The translations under genes were made by a program, and so were the position numbers. Below, piece after piece: positions 1 to 8,062 of a DNA stretch of 57,734 nucleotides. Each line of letters begins with the position of its first letter. Position 1 is the stretch's first letter. The notes under the pieces are model-generated. The model was not told where the DNA came from and ran no database searches. It saw nothing but the letters and a program-made list of their open reading frames with translations. Origin of the DNA: Candidatus Aminicenantes bacterium UBA2190 (GTDB lineage Bacteria; Acidobacteriota; Aminicenantia; UBA2199); NCBI GenBank assembly GCA_002335385.1, contig DCVK01000066.1:1-57734 (forward strand). Direction: 5' to 3'.

Positions 1-37
1 CACAACATTTGACAATATCTCGCAAGGAGCTTTCGTT

Positions 38-155
38 TTGGAAATTGGAATTTGGAATTTGGTGCTTGTTTGTTATTTGGAATTTGTGATTTGGAATTTA
101 AGTCCTCGTATTGCTTTTTTTTCTTCCCGTAAACCGTCCACCGTGAACCGATGTC
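38..155. repeat. Heptamer repeat island 1
   Basis: AT-rich tandem heptamers of the TTTGGAA type fill about 38-103, ending in the recurrent phrase 'tttaagtcctcgtattgc'. CCGTNNA-type heptamers follow at about 128-155. This is the right-hand half of the composite islands seen elsewhere in the window; the left half probably lies before base 1. The short open frame across it has the low-complexity composition of the repeat and is not a gene. Confidence 0.85.
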
Positions 156-172
156 ATCCTGGTTCTATTTCA

Positions 173-201
173 TTGCCATTTGATATTGCTTTCTTTACAA
201 T
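173..201 (+). promoter_or_regulatory. Promoter of the aldehyde dehydrogenase gene
   Basis: TTGCCA (173-178), a 17-bp spacer and TACAAT (196-201). Predicted transcription start is near 208, giving a short leader that contains GGAGG at 221-225. Confidence 0.6.
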
Positions 202-231
202 GGATATTACTGACACCCAGGGAGGATGAGC

Positions 232-1596
232 ATGGCACTGCGATCGATCAATCCTGCAACCGGCGAGCTGCTCGAGAGCTTCGCCGAGCAATCGCCAAAG
301 GAGGCGGCGGCAGCCGTGGAGAAGGCCCACCAGGCGTTCACGTCCTGGAGCGCCCTCGGCCTCGAGCGGCGCTCCGCCCTGCTCAGGAAGGCGGCGGCCG
401 TCCTGCGCGGCGAAAAGACCGCCCTGGCGCGCATGATGAGCGAGGAAATGGGCAAGCCCGTCCTGCAGGCGATCGCCGAGGTCGAGAAGTGCGCCCTGGT
501 CTGCGAGTACTACGCGAAAAACGGAGCGGCCATGCTCCAGCCGGAGCGCATCGCTTCCGACGCCGCCGACAGCTATGTGCGCTTCGACCCGCTGGGGGTG
601 ATCCTGGCCGTCATGCCATGGAATTTTCCCTTCTGGCAGGTCTTCCGCTTCGCGGCGCCGGCGCTGCTGGCCGGCAACACCTGCCTGCTGAAGCATGCCT
701 CCGGCGTCAGCCGCTGCGCCGCGCGCATCGAGGAGATATTCCGCCGCGCCTCCTTTCCCGAAAACGTCTTCACCGCCCTGCGCATCGGGCCGGCGCAGGT
801 CGAGGCGCTGCTGGCCCAGCCGCTGGTGCGCGCCGTCACCCTGACCGGCAGCGACGCCGCCGGCCGCGCCGTCGCGGCGGCGGCGGGCCGGTACCTGAAA
901 AAAACCGTCCTGGAGCTGGGGGGCAGCGACCCGTTCGTCGTGCTGGCCGACGCGCCTCTTTCGCCCTGCGTGGCGGCGGCCGTGAGCTCGCGCATGATCA
1001 ACAACGGCCAGAGCTGCATCGCCGCCAAGCGCTTCATCGTCGTCCGGGGCATCTACAGCCGCTTTCGCAGGGAGTTCACCGCCGCCGTCGCCGGGCTGAG
1101 GACCGGCAACCCCCTTGACGAGAGCAACGACCTGGGACCGCTGGCGCGCGGCGATCTCGTCGAGGAGCTCGAGCGCCAGGTCAAGGAGTCGGTCCGCCGC
1201 GGCGCCGCGGTCCTGACCGGGGGCAAGCGCCTGAAAGGCGCCGGGTACTATTTCCAGCCCACGGTCCTGGAGGGCGTCCAGCCCGGCATGCCGGCCTACG
1301 ACGAAGAGTTGTTCGGTCCCGTGGCCGCCCTGATCCGCGCCGCCGACGAGAAGGACGCCCTGCGCATCGCCAATGACACCGCCTTCGGGCTCGGCGCCTC
1401 CATCTGGACCGCGGACCGGGCCAGGGCGGAGGCGCTGGCTGCGCGCATCGAGGCCGGCTCGGTCTTCATCAACGGCATGGTCAAGTCCGACCCGCGCCTG
1501 CCCTTCGGCGGCGTGAAGATGTCGGGCTTCGGCCGTGAGCTGTCGAGTTACGGGATCAAGGAATTCGTCAATATCAAGACGGTGGTCATTTCATAG
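232..1596 (+). CDS. NAD(P)-dependent aldehyde dehydrogenase (succinate-semialdehyde dehydrogenase-like)
   Basis: A 454-residue ALDH-superfamily enzyme that oxidises an aldehyde, plausibly succinate semialdehyde, to the acid in the cytoplasm. The catalytic cysteine is visible as C262 in NNGQSCIAAK and the general-base glutamate as E228 in LELGGSDPF; the substrate-binding stretch PWNFPFWQ and the C-terminal PFGGVKMSGFGRE are also present. Length and sequence fit the short Sad/YneI group (about 460 residues). ATG 232 is preferred over ATG 226 because GGAGG (221-225) touches 226 but sits six bases from 232. The gene stands alone between repeat islands with its own promoter. Substrate specificity cannot be read from sequence. 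Confidence 0.9.
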   Translation: MALRSINPATGELLESFAEQSPKEAAAAVEKAHQAFTSWSALGLERRSALLRKAAAVLRGEKTALARMMSEEMGKPVLQAIAEVEKCALVCEYYAKNGAAMLQPERIASDAADSYVRFDPLGVILAVMPWNFPFWQVFRFAAPALLAGNTCLLKHASGVSRCAARIEEIFRRASFPENVFTALRIGPAQVEALLAQPLVRAVTLTGSDAAGRAVAAAAGRYLKKTVLELGGSDPFVVLADAPLSPCVAAAVSSRMINNGQSCIAAKRFIVVRGIYSRFRREFTAAVAGLRTGNPLDESNDLGPLARGDLVEELERQVKESVRRGAAVLTGGKRLKGAGYYFQPTVLEGVQPGMPAYDEELFGPVAALIRAADEKDALRIANDTAFGLGASIWTADRARAEALAARIEAGSVFINGMVKSDPRLPFGGVKMSGFGRELSSYGIKEFVNIKTVVIS

Positions 1597-1950
1597 AATA
1601 CTGAGCTCGGTTGACGGTAGACGGTTTTGGGTTGACGGCAGAAAAGAAGGAATCGGAAGACTTAAATTCCAAATCACAAATTCCAAATACCAAACAAATT
1701 CCAAATTCCAATCCCCTTAGCGGGGACTTTGACCAAATGACCCAAACAAAGAAAATGTCATTTCAAGGAGCTTTCGTTTTGGTAATTGGAATTTGGAGCT
1801 TGGAGTTTATTTGGAATTTGGTATTTGGTGCTTGGTATTTTATTCTTACTATTACTTCTTCATCTTCCCTTCGACCGTCTACCGTCCACCGTAAACCGTA
1901 AACCGATTTCATCTATTCTCTCGTCATGCGGTACGCGTCACGTGTCATGA
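1597..1950. repeat. Heptamer repeat island 2 (mirror-symmetric)
   Basis: Non-coding gap between the aldehyde dehydrogenase and the next gene. Left arm: CGGTNNA heptamers (about 1609-1640), then AAATTCC-type heptamers (about 1660-1715). Right arm: the reverse complements in reverse order, TTTGGAA-type (about 1783-1845) then CCGTNNA-type (about 1869-1905). The centre holds a CCCC/GGGG hairpin and phrases such as 'aaggagctttcgttttgg'. The whole is an imperfect inverted repeat of roughly 300 bp. Confidence 0.85.
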
Positions 1951-1974
1951 ATTTCATTTTCATAAGTTATGAGG

Positions 1975-1980
1975 TATAAT
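1975..1980 (+). promoter_or_regulatory. -10 element of the DUF4412-like gene
   Basis: A consensus TATAAT lies 28 bases before the start codon; the best -35 at a 17-bp spacing is the weak TTTCAT at 1952-1957. A strong ribosome-binding site (AGGAGG) follows in the leader. Confidence 0.5.
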
Positions 1981-2008
1981 GTCACTGGACCCTTAGGAGG
2001 AAACACCC

Positions 2009-2806
2009 ATGAAAAAAACGATTTTTATCGCCATGTTTATCTTGCTCTTCGCCGCCAGCTCCTTTGCCGGCGTCGAGTGGCGCACGCGCACCGTGACCCA
2101 GGCCGAGGCCAAGGGGCAGAGCAATACGGTCGTCCAGCAGGTCTTCGCCCAGGACGGCAACGTCAAGATCGTATTCGAGAGCGTGGCCTACGAGAACGAG
2201 ATGTTCAGGAAAGACTCGTACTGGCTGTTCAAGGCCGCCGACGATTCCCTCTACATGGTGAACCCGGAGGAGAAGACCTACGCGCGCCTGCCGATCAACG
2301 CCATGATGCAGATGGCCGGCGTGGTGGGCAAGCTGGTCAAGATCAAGATCAGCAATCCCGTCATCAACGTGGAAAAGCTGGGAACGGAGACGATCCTGGG
2401 CTATCCCTGCCTGCACAGCAAGATGCTCATGGAATACGACATGGAAGTGAAGATCGCCATCATCAAGAGCAAGAGCCACGAGCGGATCGAGAAGGAGACC
2501 TGGTCGACCCCCAAGTTCAAGGGCATGGAAGAGATGGCCGAATCGTTCCGCTTCCGCGACTTCAAGACCGGCATGGAGGACCTCGACGCCCTGGTCGAGC
2601 AGCAGATGAAGGCCGAGGCCGGGCTGGGCTTCCCGCTGAAGATGATCACCGTCAGCACCTCGATCGGCAAAAAAGGCAAGGAAAAGGAGAAGAGCCGCCA
2701 GGTGCTGGAAGTGCTCTCGCTGGGCAGCAAGAACCTGCCGGCATCGTTCTTCGAGATCCCCGCCGGCTATACCGAGAAGAGCATCATTCCCGGAACCGAA
2801 GAATAG
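2009..2806 (+). CDS. Secreted DUF4412-like protein
   Basis: A 265-residue exported protein of unknown function. A clear Sec signal peptide (MKKTIFIAMF...FAASSFAG, cleavage near residue 20) precedes a mature domain of alternating short strands. The pattern 'YLVNPEEKTYARLP' followed by 'GTETILGYPCLHSKM' and 'WSTPKFKG' is typical of periplasmic DUF4412/LolA-like beta-sheet proteins that appear to bind something hydrophobic, but I recognise the family only by this look. A strong Shine-Dalgarno (AGGAGG) fixes the start. It is monocistronic, flanked on both sides by repeat islands. Confidence 0.75.
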   Translation: MKKTIFIAMFILLFAASSFAGVEWRTRTVTQAEAKGQSNTVVQQVFAQDGNVKIVFESVAYENEMFRKDSYWLFKAADDSLYMVNPEEKTYARLPINAMMQMAGVVGKLVKIKISNPVINVEKLGTETILGYPCLHSKMLMEYDMEVKIAIIKSKSHERIEKETWSTPKFKGMEEMAESFRFRDFKTGMEDLDALVEQQMKAEAGLGFPLKMITVSTSIGKKGKEKEKSRQVLEVLSLGSKNLPASFFEIPAGYTEKSIIPGTEE

Positions 2807-3182
2807 GAGAACAAGTTCTTCGTGACGCGTGACGCGTGACGCGTAACGAGTAGAAAAAAAGACTTTCGTTATGCGTTATGCGTTATGCGAAAAATTAAAA
2901 AATTGGAAGAATAAGGTATTAATAGGACTTAAATTCCAAATAACAAACAAATTCCAAGCTCCAAATTCCAATTACCAAAACGAAAGCTCCTTGAAATAGC
3001 ATTTTCTCTTCGTTTGGGAAATTGGGTCATTGGAATTTGGAATTTATTTGGGATTTGGTGCTTGTGATTTGGAATTTAAGTCTTCTTATTGCCTCTGTTC
3101 GCCTATCGTGTAGCGAAAATCGATTTCATGTATTCCCGTGTCACGCGTCACGCGTTACGCGTTACGCGTCACGTAGTCCATT
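2807..3182. repeat. Heptamer repeat island 3 (mirror-symmetric)
   Basis: Gap between two convergent genes. Order: GTGACGC heptamers (2822-2849), TTATGCG heptamers (about 2867-2889), AAATTCC-type heptamers (about 2932-2985), TTTGGAA-type heptamers (about 3019-3082), then the complement GCGTCAC/GCGTTAC (about 3139-3178). The outer and inner arms are mutually complementary, so the island is a roughly 357-bp imperfect palindrome centred near 2995. Confidence 0.85.
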
Positions 3183-4088
3183 TCATACTAACGCTGCAGC
3201 AAGAACTATTGAATAGTACTTGGAATCGTCGTCGTCGGCCCTGGAAGTCAGAATCGCCGGGAAGGATGCGCCGGTGACCACGGCGGCCAGCATGCCCTTG
3301 GCCAGCAGGGTCGTCGCCTTGTAGAAGATGTTCCCCGCCTCGATGTTGGGCATGATCAGGATGTCGGCGTAGCCCTCGACCGGCGACTTCAGCCCCTTCA
3401 CTTCGAGGGCGTGCCTGGAGATGGCCACGTCCAGAGCCAGCGGGCCGTCGATGATCGCCCCCTTGATCTGCTTGCGCTCGGCCATCTTGGAGATCACCGC
3501 CGCCTCCATGGTGCAGGGCATCTTGTCCGAGACCTTCTCGTTGGCCGCCAGGATGGCCACCTTGGGGTTCTCGATGCCCAGCTTGGCGGCGATCTTGACG
3601 TTGTAATTGATCATCTGCACTTTCTGGTTCAGGTCGGGATAGGGGATCATGGCCACGTCGGAGACCAGCAGCAGCTTGTCGTAGGTCGACACTTCCAGGA
3701 TGGTCGTGTGCGACAGGACGCCGTTCTTGGGGACCAGGTTGTAGTCCTTGTTCAGGATGGGCTTCAGGTAATAGGGGGTGGAGATCAGCCCCTTCATCAG
3801 GATCTGGGCCTTGCCGTCCATGATCAGGCGCACGGCCGTGTCGCCGCTCTTCTTCTCGTCGGGCTCGTTGACGATCTGGAACAGGCCGGGGTCGACCTTC
3901 AGCTTGGCGCAGAGATCGCGTATAGCCTTCTCGTCGCCGACCATGATGGCGTCGACGATCTTCTCCTCGACGGCGCGCCGGACCGCCAGGATGGTATCCT
4001 CGTCCTGGCCGTAGGCCACGGCCATGCTGAAGTTCTTCTTGGACTTGACCAGGGTCTCGATCTCGCTCAGCTTCTTCATCGGCTTCAT
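3183..4088 (-). CDS. ptb: Phosphate butyryltransferase
   Basis: A 301-residue member of the phosphate acetyl/butyryltransferase family. It interconverts butyryl-CoA and butyryl-phosphate; with butyrate kinase this makes ATP from butyryl-CoA. Family hallmarks include DAIMVGDEKAI near the N-terminus, LMKGLISTPYYLKPIL, the SHTTILEVSTYDKLLLVSD core and, near the C-terminus, ADILIMPNIEAGNIFYKATTLL. ATG 4088 is chosen because AGGAGG lies eight bases upstream and because it overlaps the kinase stop as ATGA; an in-frame ATG at 4112 would lie inside the kinase. It is translationally coupled to the upstream kinase. A phosphate acetyltransferase role is less likely given the pairing. Confidence 0.92.
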   Translation of the reverse strand: MKPMKKLSEIETLVKSKKNFSMAVAYGQDEDTILAVRRAVEEKIVDAIMVGDEKAIRDLCAKLKVDPGLFQIVNEPDEKKSGDTAVRLIMDGKAQILMKGLISTPYYLKPILNKDYNLVPKNGVLSHTTILEVSTYDKLLLVSDVAMIPYPDLNQKVQMINYNVKIAAKLGIENPKVAILAANEKVSDKMPCTMEAAVISKMAERKQIKGAIIDGPLALDVAISRHALEVKGLKSPVEGYADILIMPNIEAGNIFYKATTLLAKGMLAAVVTGASFPAILTSRADDDDSKYYSIVLAAALV

Positions 4089-5174
4089 GCGTTTCCTCCT
4101 GCATGTTTCCATTCCTTCGGCTTCTCTTCCCCGAGCAGAACGCGCAACGCCCCCTGGGCCAGGGCTGTCATCTCGTCCTCGCCGGGCAGGACGATCAGCC
4201 GCCCCGCGAACTCGACGCGACGGCGGATGAGCTCGACGAAATACTTGTCGTAGGCAATGCCGCCGGTCAGGACGATGGCGTCGATCCTGCCTTCCAGGAC
4301 GGCGGCCAGCGCGCCGATCTCCTTGGCCACGTTATAGGCCATGGCCTCGAAGACCAGGGTGGCCTTGGCGTCTCCGGCCTTGACCATGTCCTCCACCTTG
4401 CGCATGTCGTTGACCTGCAGGTGGGCGACGATGCCGCCCTGGCCGGTGATCATCTTCTTCAGGGCGGGCGGATCGTATTTCCCCGACAGGGCCAGCTCGA
4501 CCAGGCTCCAGCTGGGCAGCGAGCCGGCGCGTTCGGGAGCGAAGGGGCCGTCGCCGTTGAGGGCGTTGTTGACGTCGACGACATTGCCGTCGATGTGCGC
4601 CCCCACCGAGATGCCGCCGCCCAGGTGGGCGACGATCAGGCGGCATTGATCGTAGGGCTTGCCGAGCTGCCGGGACGGCCTGGCGGGCGGCCGCTTTCTG
4701 GTTCAGGGCGTGGAAAATGCTGATGCGCGGGATCTCGGGCCGGCCGGTGATGCGGGCCAGGTCGGACATCTCGTCGACGGTCACCGGGTCGACGATGTAG
4801 GCCTCGACCCCGATGTCGCCGGCGATGTCGCTGGCCAGGAGCGCCCCCAGATTGGATGCGTGCTCGGTCTTCGTCTGCTTCAGGTATTCGGTCATCTCCT
4901 CGCTGACGCGGTAGGTTCCCGAGGCCATCGGGCCCAGCAGCCCGCCGCGGCCGACGACGGCGGCCAGCTGCCGGACATCGAAGGCGTGCTCCTGCAAAAA
5001 GCGGAGGATGACCTTGTGGCGGAAATGATGCTGGTCGATGATGCGCGGAAAGGGGGCCAGCTCATCGGCCTCATGGGAGATGTTCTGACCGAGGATCTTC
5101 TCGTCACCGTTGAAAATGGCGATCTTGGTCGAGGTGGAACCGGGGTTTATCGCGAGTACGAATTTGTTTGCCAT
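4085..5174 (-). CDS. buk: Butyrate kinase, interrupted by a single-base frameshift
   Basis: Butyrate kinase (acetokinase fold) phosphorylates butyrate with ATP, or runs in reverse to yield ATP. The N-terminal part, from ATG 5174, shows AINPGSTSTKIAIF and RISIFHALNQKAAARQAV; the remainder, LGKPYDQCRLIVAHLGGG through NVAKEIGALAAVLEG and VLTGGIAYD, continues in another frame. Deleting one base from the GGG at 4672-4674 (plus strand) restores an uninterrupted protein of about 362 residues, the normal family length, across a well-conserved stretch. Either a recent mutation has broken the gene or the assembly has a homopolymer error. All expected conserved blocks are otherwise present. It follows the TPR gene by 43 bases and overlaps ptb as ATGA. 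Confidence 0.88.
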
Positions 5175-5217
5175 TTTTAAATTTACCTCAAAAAGCCGGC
5201 GATTTCAAGGGGGATCC

Positions 5218-5961
5218 CTATTTTTTGTACTTTTGCAGCAGCAGGGCGCCGGCCTGCCGGTCCTTTTCGGTCTCCGGCAGCCAGAGAGGGTCGGGCTCCA
5301 TGGCCTGGAGCTCCTCCAGCGTCCTGACGGCCAGGCTCTTTTCCCCCAGCGACCAGTAGGTCTCGGCAAGGAAAAGGAGGCAGACCGAGCTTTTTGGGGC
5401 GATCTCGCGGCAATTCTCGAGGTACTGCCGCGACTTCTTCTTGCTGCCGCCGAAAATGCCCGGCACCTTGAAATAAAGGCGCCCCAGGACGCAATAAGCT
5501 CCGGCGTTCTCGTAGGAGCCGTCGATGGCGATCGAGCGCTCCATGGCGCGGATGATGTCGTTCTTCAGGAAGAGGGACTTGAGCACGCCCCGGGCCTCCC
5601 CGTAGCTGCCGGTGTGCACGCCCAGCCAGTAATGGCCCTCGACGCGGTCGGGACGCAGCGCGATCGCCCTGCGGCTGAGGTCCATGGCCTCCTTGAACAC
5701 CTTCTGCTTCTCGTCCCTGCCGTTGGCATGGTCGCCGATGAAGTACATGGCCTGCAGGTTCTTCACCATGGCCTCGAAGCTGCCGGGGGCCAGCTGGAGG
5801 GCTTCCCGGTACTTGGCCAGGGCGTCGGCGGCCATGCCGGCTTCTCCGCGCCGGGCATAGAACTCATCGCCTTTTTGGATCAGTTCCCCGACGGTATCGC
5901 CGCAGACGGGCGATGGGAAAAAAAAGAATGAAAGTAACAGGATGGAGAGAGATTTCTTCAT
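5218..5961 (-). CDS. Exported TPR protein (TatT-like)
   Basis: A 247-residue protein with a Sec signal peptide (MKKSLSILLLSFFFFPSPVCG) and several tetratricopeptide-like helical repeats: ALAKYREALQLAPGSFEAM, AMDLSRRAIALRPDRVEGHYWLG, AMERSIAIDGSYENAGAYCVLGRLYFK. The phrase 'GHYWLGVHTG' followed by 'ENAGAYCVLGRLYFKVPG' resembles TatT-type T-components of TRAP transporters, but no other TRAP genes are nearby. It is first in a minus-strand run with buk and ptb, with its own promoter. A role as a periplasmic protein-protein scaffold is an inference. Confidence 0.75.
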   Translation of the reverse strand: MKKSLSILLLSFFFFPSPVCGDTVGELIQKGDEFYARRGEAGMAADALAKYREALQLAPGSFEAMVKNLQAMYFIGDHANGRDEKQKVFKEAMDLSRRAIALRPDRVEGHYWLGVHTGSYGEARGVLKSLFLKNDIIRAMERSIAIDGSYENAGAYCVLGRLYFKVPGIFGGSKKKSRQYLENCREIAPKSSVCLLFLAETYWSLGEKSLAVRTLEELQAMEPDPLWLPETEKDRQAGALLLQKYKK

Positions 5962-5976
5962 GATGCCTCCGATATG

Positions 5977-6006
5977 ATTCTACCAATAGTACAAGGGAAA
6001 TTTCAA
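5977..6006 (-). promoter_or_regulatory. Promoter of the TPR-buk-ptb run
   Basis: Read on the minus strand: TTGAAA (6006-6001), an 18-bp spacer, TAGAAT (5982-5977). GGAGGC follows just before the ATG at 5961. Confidence 0.5.
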
Positions 6007-6042
6007 GAATGAGGCGGAAGGGCATTATTTAGGGAGGGCATC

Positions 6043-6102
6043 AACATACGCCCCGATCGTTCGAAAAGATCAGGAAAAGATGATGATTATTGGGCGTATG
6101 TT
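6043..6102. repeat. 11-bp perfect inverted repeat
   Basis: AACATACGCCC (6043-6053) and GGGCGTATGTT (6092-6102) are exact complements separated by 38 bases. No T-tract follows. It lies in a gene-free patch and may be a scar or end of a lost element. Confidence 0.6.
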
Positions 6103-6176
6103 TATTCGTCTCTGCGTATTCAACATTGTTTTTCATCTTTGTTTTGTAGCGAATAATCATTCGCCCCAATATCAAT

Positions 6177-6235
6177 TCGTCTCGATCTCTTCTAGCCTCT
6201 GCATCGCATTCTCCCAGAGGGACAGCTGGCGCCAA
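6177..6235 (-). pseudogene. Fossil of an ABC-F ATPase 3' end
   Basis: Read on the minus strand in one frame, this stretch encodes LSLWENAMQRLEEIE followed by TN and a stop. It closely matches LPLWEDAMKRLEEVE, the last coiled segment of the intact ABC-F protein encoded at 8063-10033. DNA identity over the segment is high but not perfect, with several synonymous differences, so it is an old or diverged copy. Nothing upstream of it reads as ABC-F sequence: the similarity ends at the inverted repeat at 6222-6232. Confidence 0.6.
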
Positions 6236-6273
6236 TATACGGCATACGATGACCGCCTTGCTGCGCCAGCTGT
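6222..6273. repeat. Second 11-bp perfect inverted repeat
   Basis: ACAGCTGGCGC (6222-6232) and GCGCCAGCTGT (6263-6273) are exact complements with a 30-base gap. The left arm overlaps the edge of the ABC-F fossil. The rest of the gap up to the next start codon at 6480 shows nothing I can identify. Confidence 0.6.
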
Positions 6274-6479
6274 ATTTGGTCGGTTGGCGGGTTATGAAGA
6301 CACCAACGACGCCGAAATATCAGGGTTCTTGTAAAATATCAATCAAGATGAGAGAATCCAATCAAAAAAGGAGGAATCGAATGGCATCCCTAGAGTCATA
6401 TGGGAAATCCCGGTTTAGATCGTTAAACTGTAATCTCTGAGATTTTCGAAAAAATGAATGTAGGATCAAGAGATTAGAT

Positions 6480-7550
6480 ATGAAATCCAAAATAGTCATT
6501 CTTTTTTTACTGGTTGCATTCCCATCTGCCTGCCTGATTCAGAAGCCGGATCATAAAAAACTGAAACTGAAGGGGATCAGCTGGAGAGCGTACTCAACCG
6601 CTGACACCGGGCTTCAAAAAACGGCGTTTCATGTTCTGACCATCGATGACAGCGGGAACAAATGGTTCGGGACGATGTATGATGGGCTGGCCATGCTTTC
6701 TGCGGACGGGAATTGGATCAATTACAATGCCACAAACTCGAAATTGCCCGATAATTGCATTAGATCTATCGCTTGTGCGCCTGATGGGATCCTGTGGATA
6801 GGTGCATCAGAAGGAGGTTTGGTAAAATTCGACGGTACGAATTTTACCATCTTTGACACCTCCAATTCCGCGCTCCTTTACAACCACGTGCGCACAATGA
6901 CTGTGGACAAAAAAAACACCGTTTGGTTTTCCAGCAGTGTCCATAGGGTTGGTGGGTTGATGAGCTACAACGGGAATGAGTGGAAACTCTACACTCCTGC
7001 GAATTCCCTCCTTCCGACAAACCTGATCCAAAGCGTATACGCCGCCCCCGACGAGAGCATTTGGGTGGCAACGGCATTGGATGGAATTCTCAGGTTGAAA
7101 GACGGAAAATGGAGCGAGTACAAGGACTTCTATGCACCGGGACTCCCAAAATTCCCATTGGATGATATATGTTCCGATTTCAAAGGGAATGTTTGGGCAT
7201 CCAGTTCAGCATCATTATCAAGCAATAAGGGAGGAACCCTGGCAAAATTCGATGGTAACGAGTGGAAAGAATATCCGCCATCGACGAGCGGATTTTGTTC
7301 AGACTGTGTTATCTGTATGACCAGTGACCGCCATTCCAATATCTGGGCATCCATGACGGGAGACTGTTATTATGGGAATACCCTGATCATGTTCAATGGC
7401 GATGAGTGGTTCAATATCCCCAGTATCGATCCGTCCTTTCCCCCCGGTATCAATTTTTCCGACATAAAAGTGGATGAAAACAATACGATATGGGCCACCT
7501 GTCTTTGGCCCAATTACAGCGTTTTTGAAATCCACCCTGAATACGAATAG
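6480..7550 (+). CDS. Propeller-repeat lipoprotein (two-component-regulator propeller type)
   Basis: A 356-residue predicted lipoprotein: the signal sequence ends in PSAC, with the lipid-bearing cysteine at residue 18. The mature part is a string of six or so blades of the form 'D..GN.WfGt..dGLa.l..dG.W..y...NS.Lp.n.I.sia', as in the ligand-binding propellers attached to hybrid histidine kinases. No kinase or membrane segment follows, so this is a free-standing propeller. Codon use is clearly less GC-rich than in neighbouring genes (many AAA, AAT, ATT and GAT codons), and there is no strong Shine-Dalgarno. The composition and isolated position between repeat patches suggest acquisition from elsewhere. 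Confidence 0.75.
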   Translation: MKSKIVILFLLVAFPSACLIQKPDHKKLKLKGISWRAYSTADTGLQKTAFHVLTIDDSGNKWFGTMYDGLAMLSADGNWINYNATNSKLPDNCIRSIACAPDGILWIGASEGGLVKFDGTNFTIFDTSNSALLYNHVRTMTVDKKNTVWFSSSVHRVGGLMSYNGNEWKLYTPANSLLPTNLIQSVYAAPDESIWVATALDGILRLKDGKWSEYKDFYAPGLPKFPLDDICSDFKGNVWASSSASLSSNKGGTLAKFDGNEWKEYPPSTSGFCSDCVICMTSDRHSNIWASMTGDCYYGNTLIMFNGDEWFNIPSIDPSFPPGINFSDIKVDENNTIWATCLWPNYSVFEIHPEYE

Positions 7551-8062
7551 GGTCTCCACCAAATTCGTCAGCGCCTATTAATTATGGGGACGCCTGACTT
7601 TGTGGCTTAATAGGACTTAATTCCCAAATCCCAAGCACCAAATAACAAACAAATTCCAATTTCCAAAACGAAAACCAAGGCAAGTGTCAGTGTCAGTGAC
7701 AGTGTCAGCAAGAGCCTTGGGAAAAGCTCTTTTTCTTTCGCTTCAACGCTTCAACATTTCTACGCCTCAACGCTTCAACAATTTTTGCTCTTGAATTCTG
7801 GATCTTCGTTTTGGTCAAAGTCCCCGCCAGGGGATTCGAATTTGGAATTTGGAATTTATTTGGAATTTGGTGCCTGGTATTTGGAATTTTGGTCTTCGTA
7901 TTGATATTTTCTGACCGTCAACCCTAAACCGTCCACCGTAAACCGATTGCTTTCATCTCTTGCTGACACTGACACGGTCACTGACCCTTGTATTGCTCCG
8001 GCTACCACTACCACTATCACTACCACTTTGGCCCGTAAGGCCTCCTGCTGACACTGACACTG
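7551..8062. repeat. Repeat island 4
   Basis: A 512-bp gap filled by repeat modules: AAATTCC-type heptamers (about 7619-7672), GTGTCA/GTGACA hexamers (about 7684-7709), a terminator-like hairpin, CGCTTCAAC nonamers (about 7737-7790), TTTGGAA heptamers (about 7838-7905), CCGTNNA heptamers (about 7917-7946), then hexamers again with TACCAC hexamers (about 7995-8030). The final hexamer tract continues into the last codons of the ABC-F gene. About 190 bp of this island is nearly identical to the island at 29671-29850. Confidence 0.85.
7710..7737 (+). terminator. Rho-independent terminator-like hairpin
   Basis: AAGAGC (7710-7715) and GCTCTT (7726-7731) form a six-pair stem around a ten-base loop, followed by a T-rich run. 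It would end transcription from the propeller gene. The same hairpin occurs in the island near 29700. Confidence 0.5.

Noticed and set aside
2807..3182. Possible CRISPR array in the regular repeats
   Set aside because: Units are 6-9 bp tandem copies without unique spacers, and no cas genes are present.
4089..4112. Longer ptb start at 4112
   Set aside because: No Shine-Dalgarno, lies well inside the kinase frame, and the AGGAGG-led ATG at 4088 gives the usual N-terminus.
6041..6334. Small open frames in the gap before the propeller gene
   Set aside because: None has a Shine-Dalgarno or a recognisable domain; only the ABC-F-like fossil is supported, in another frame.
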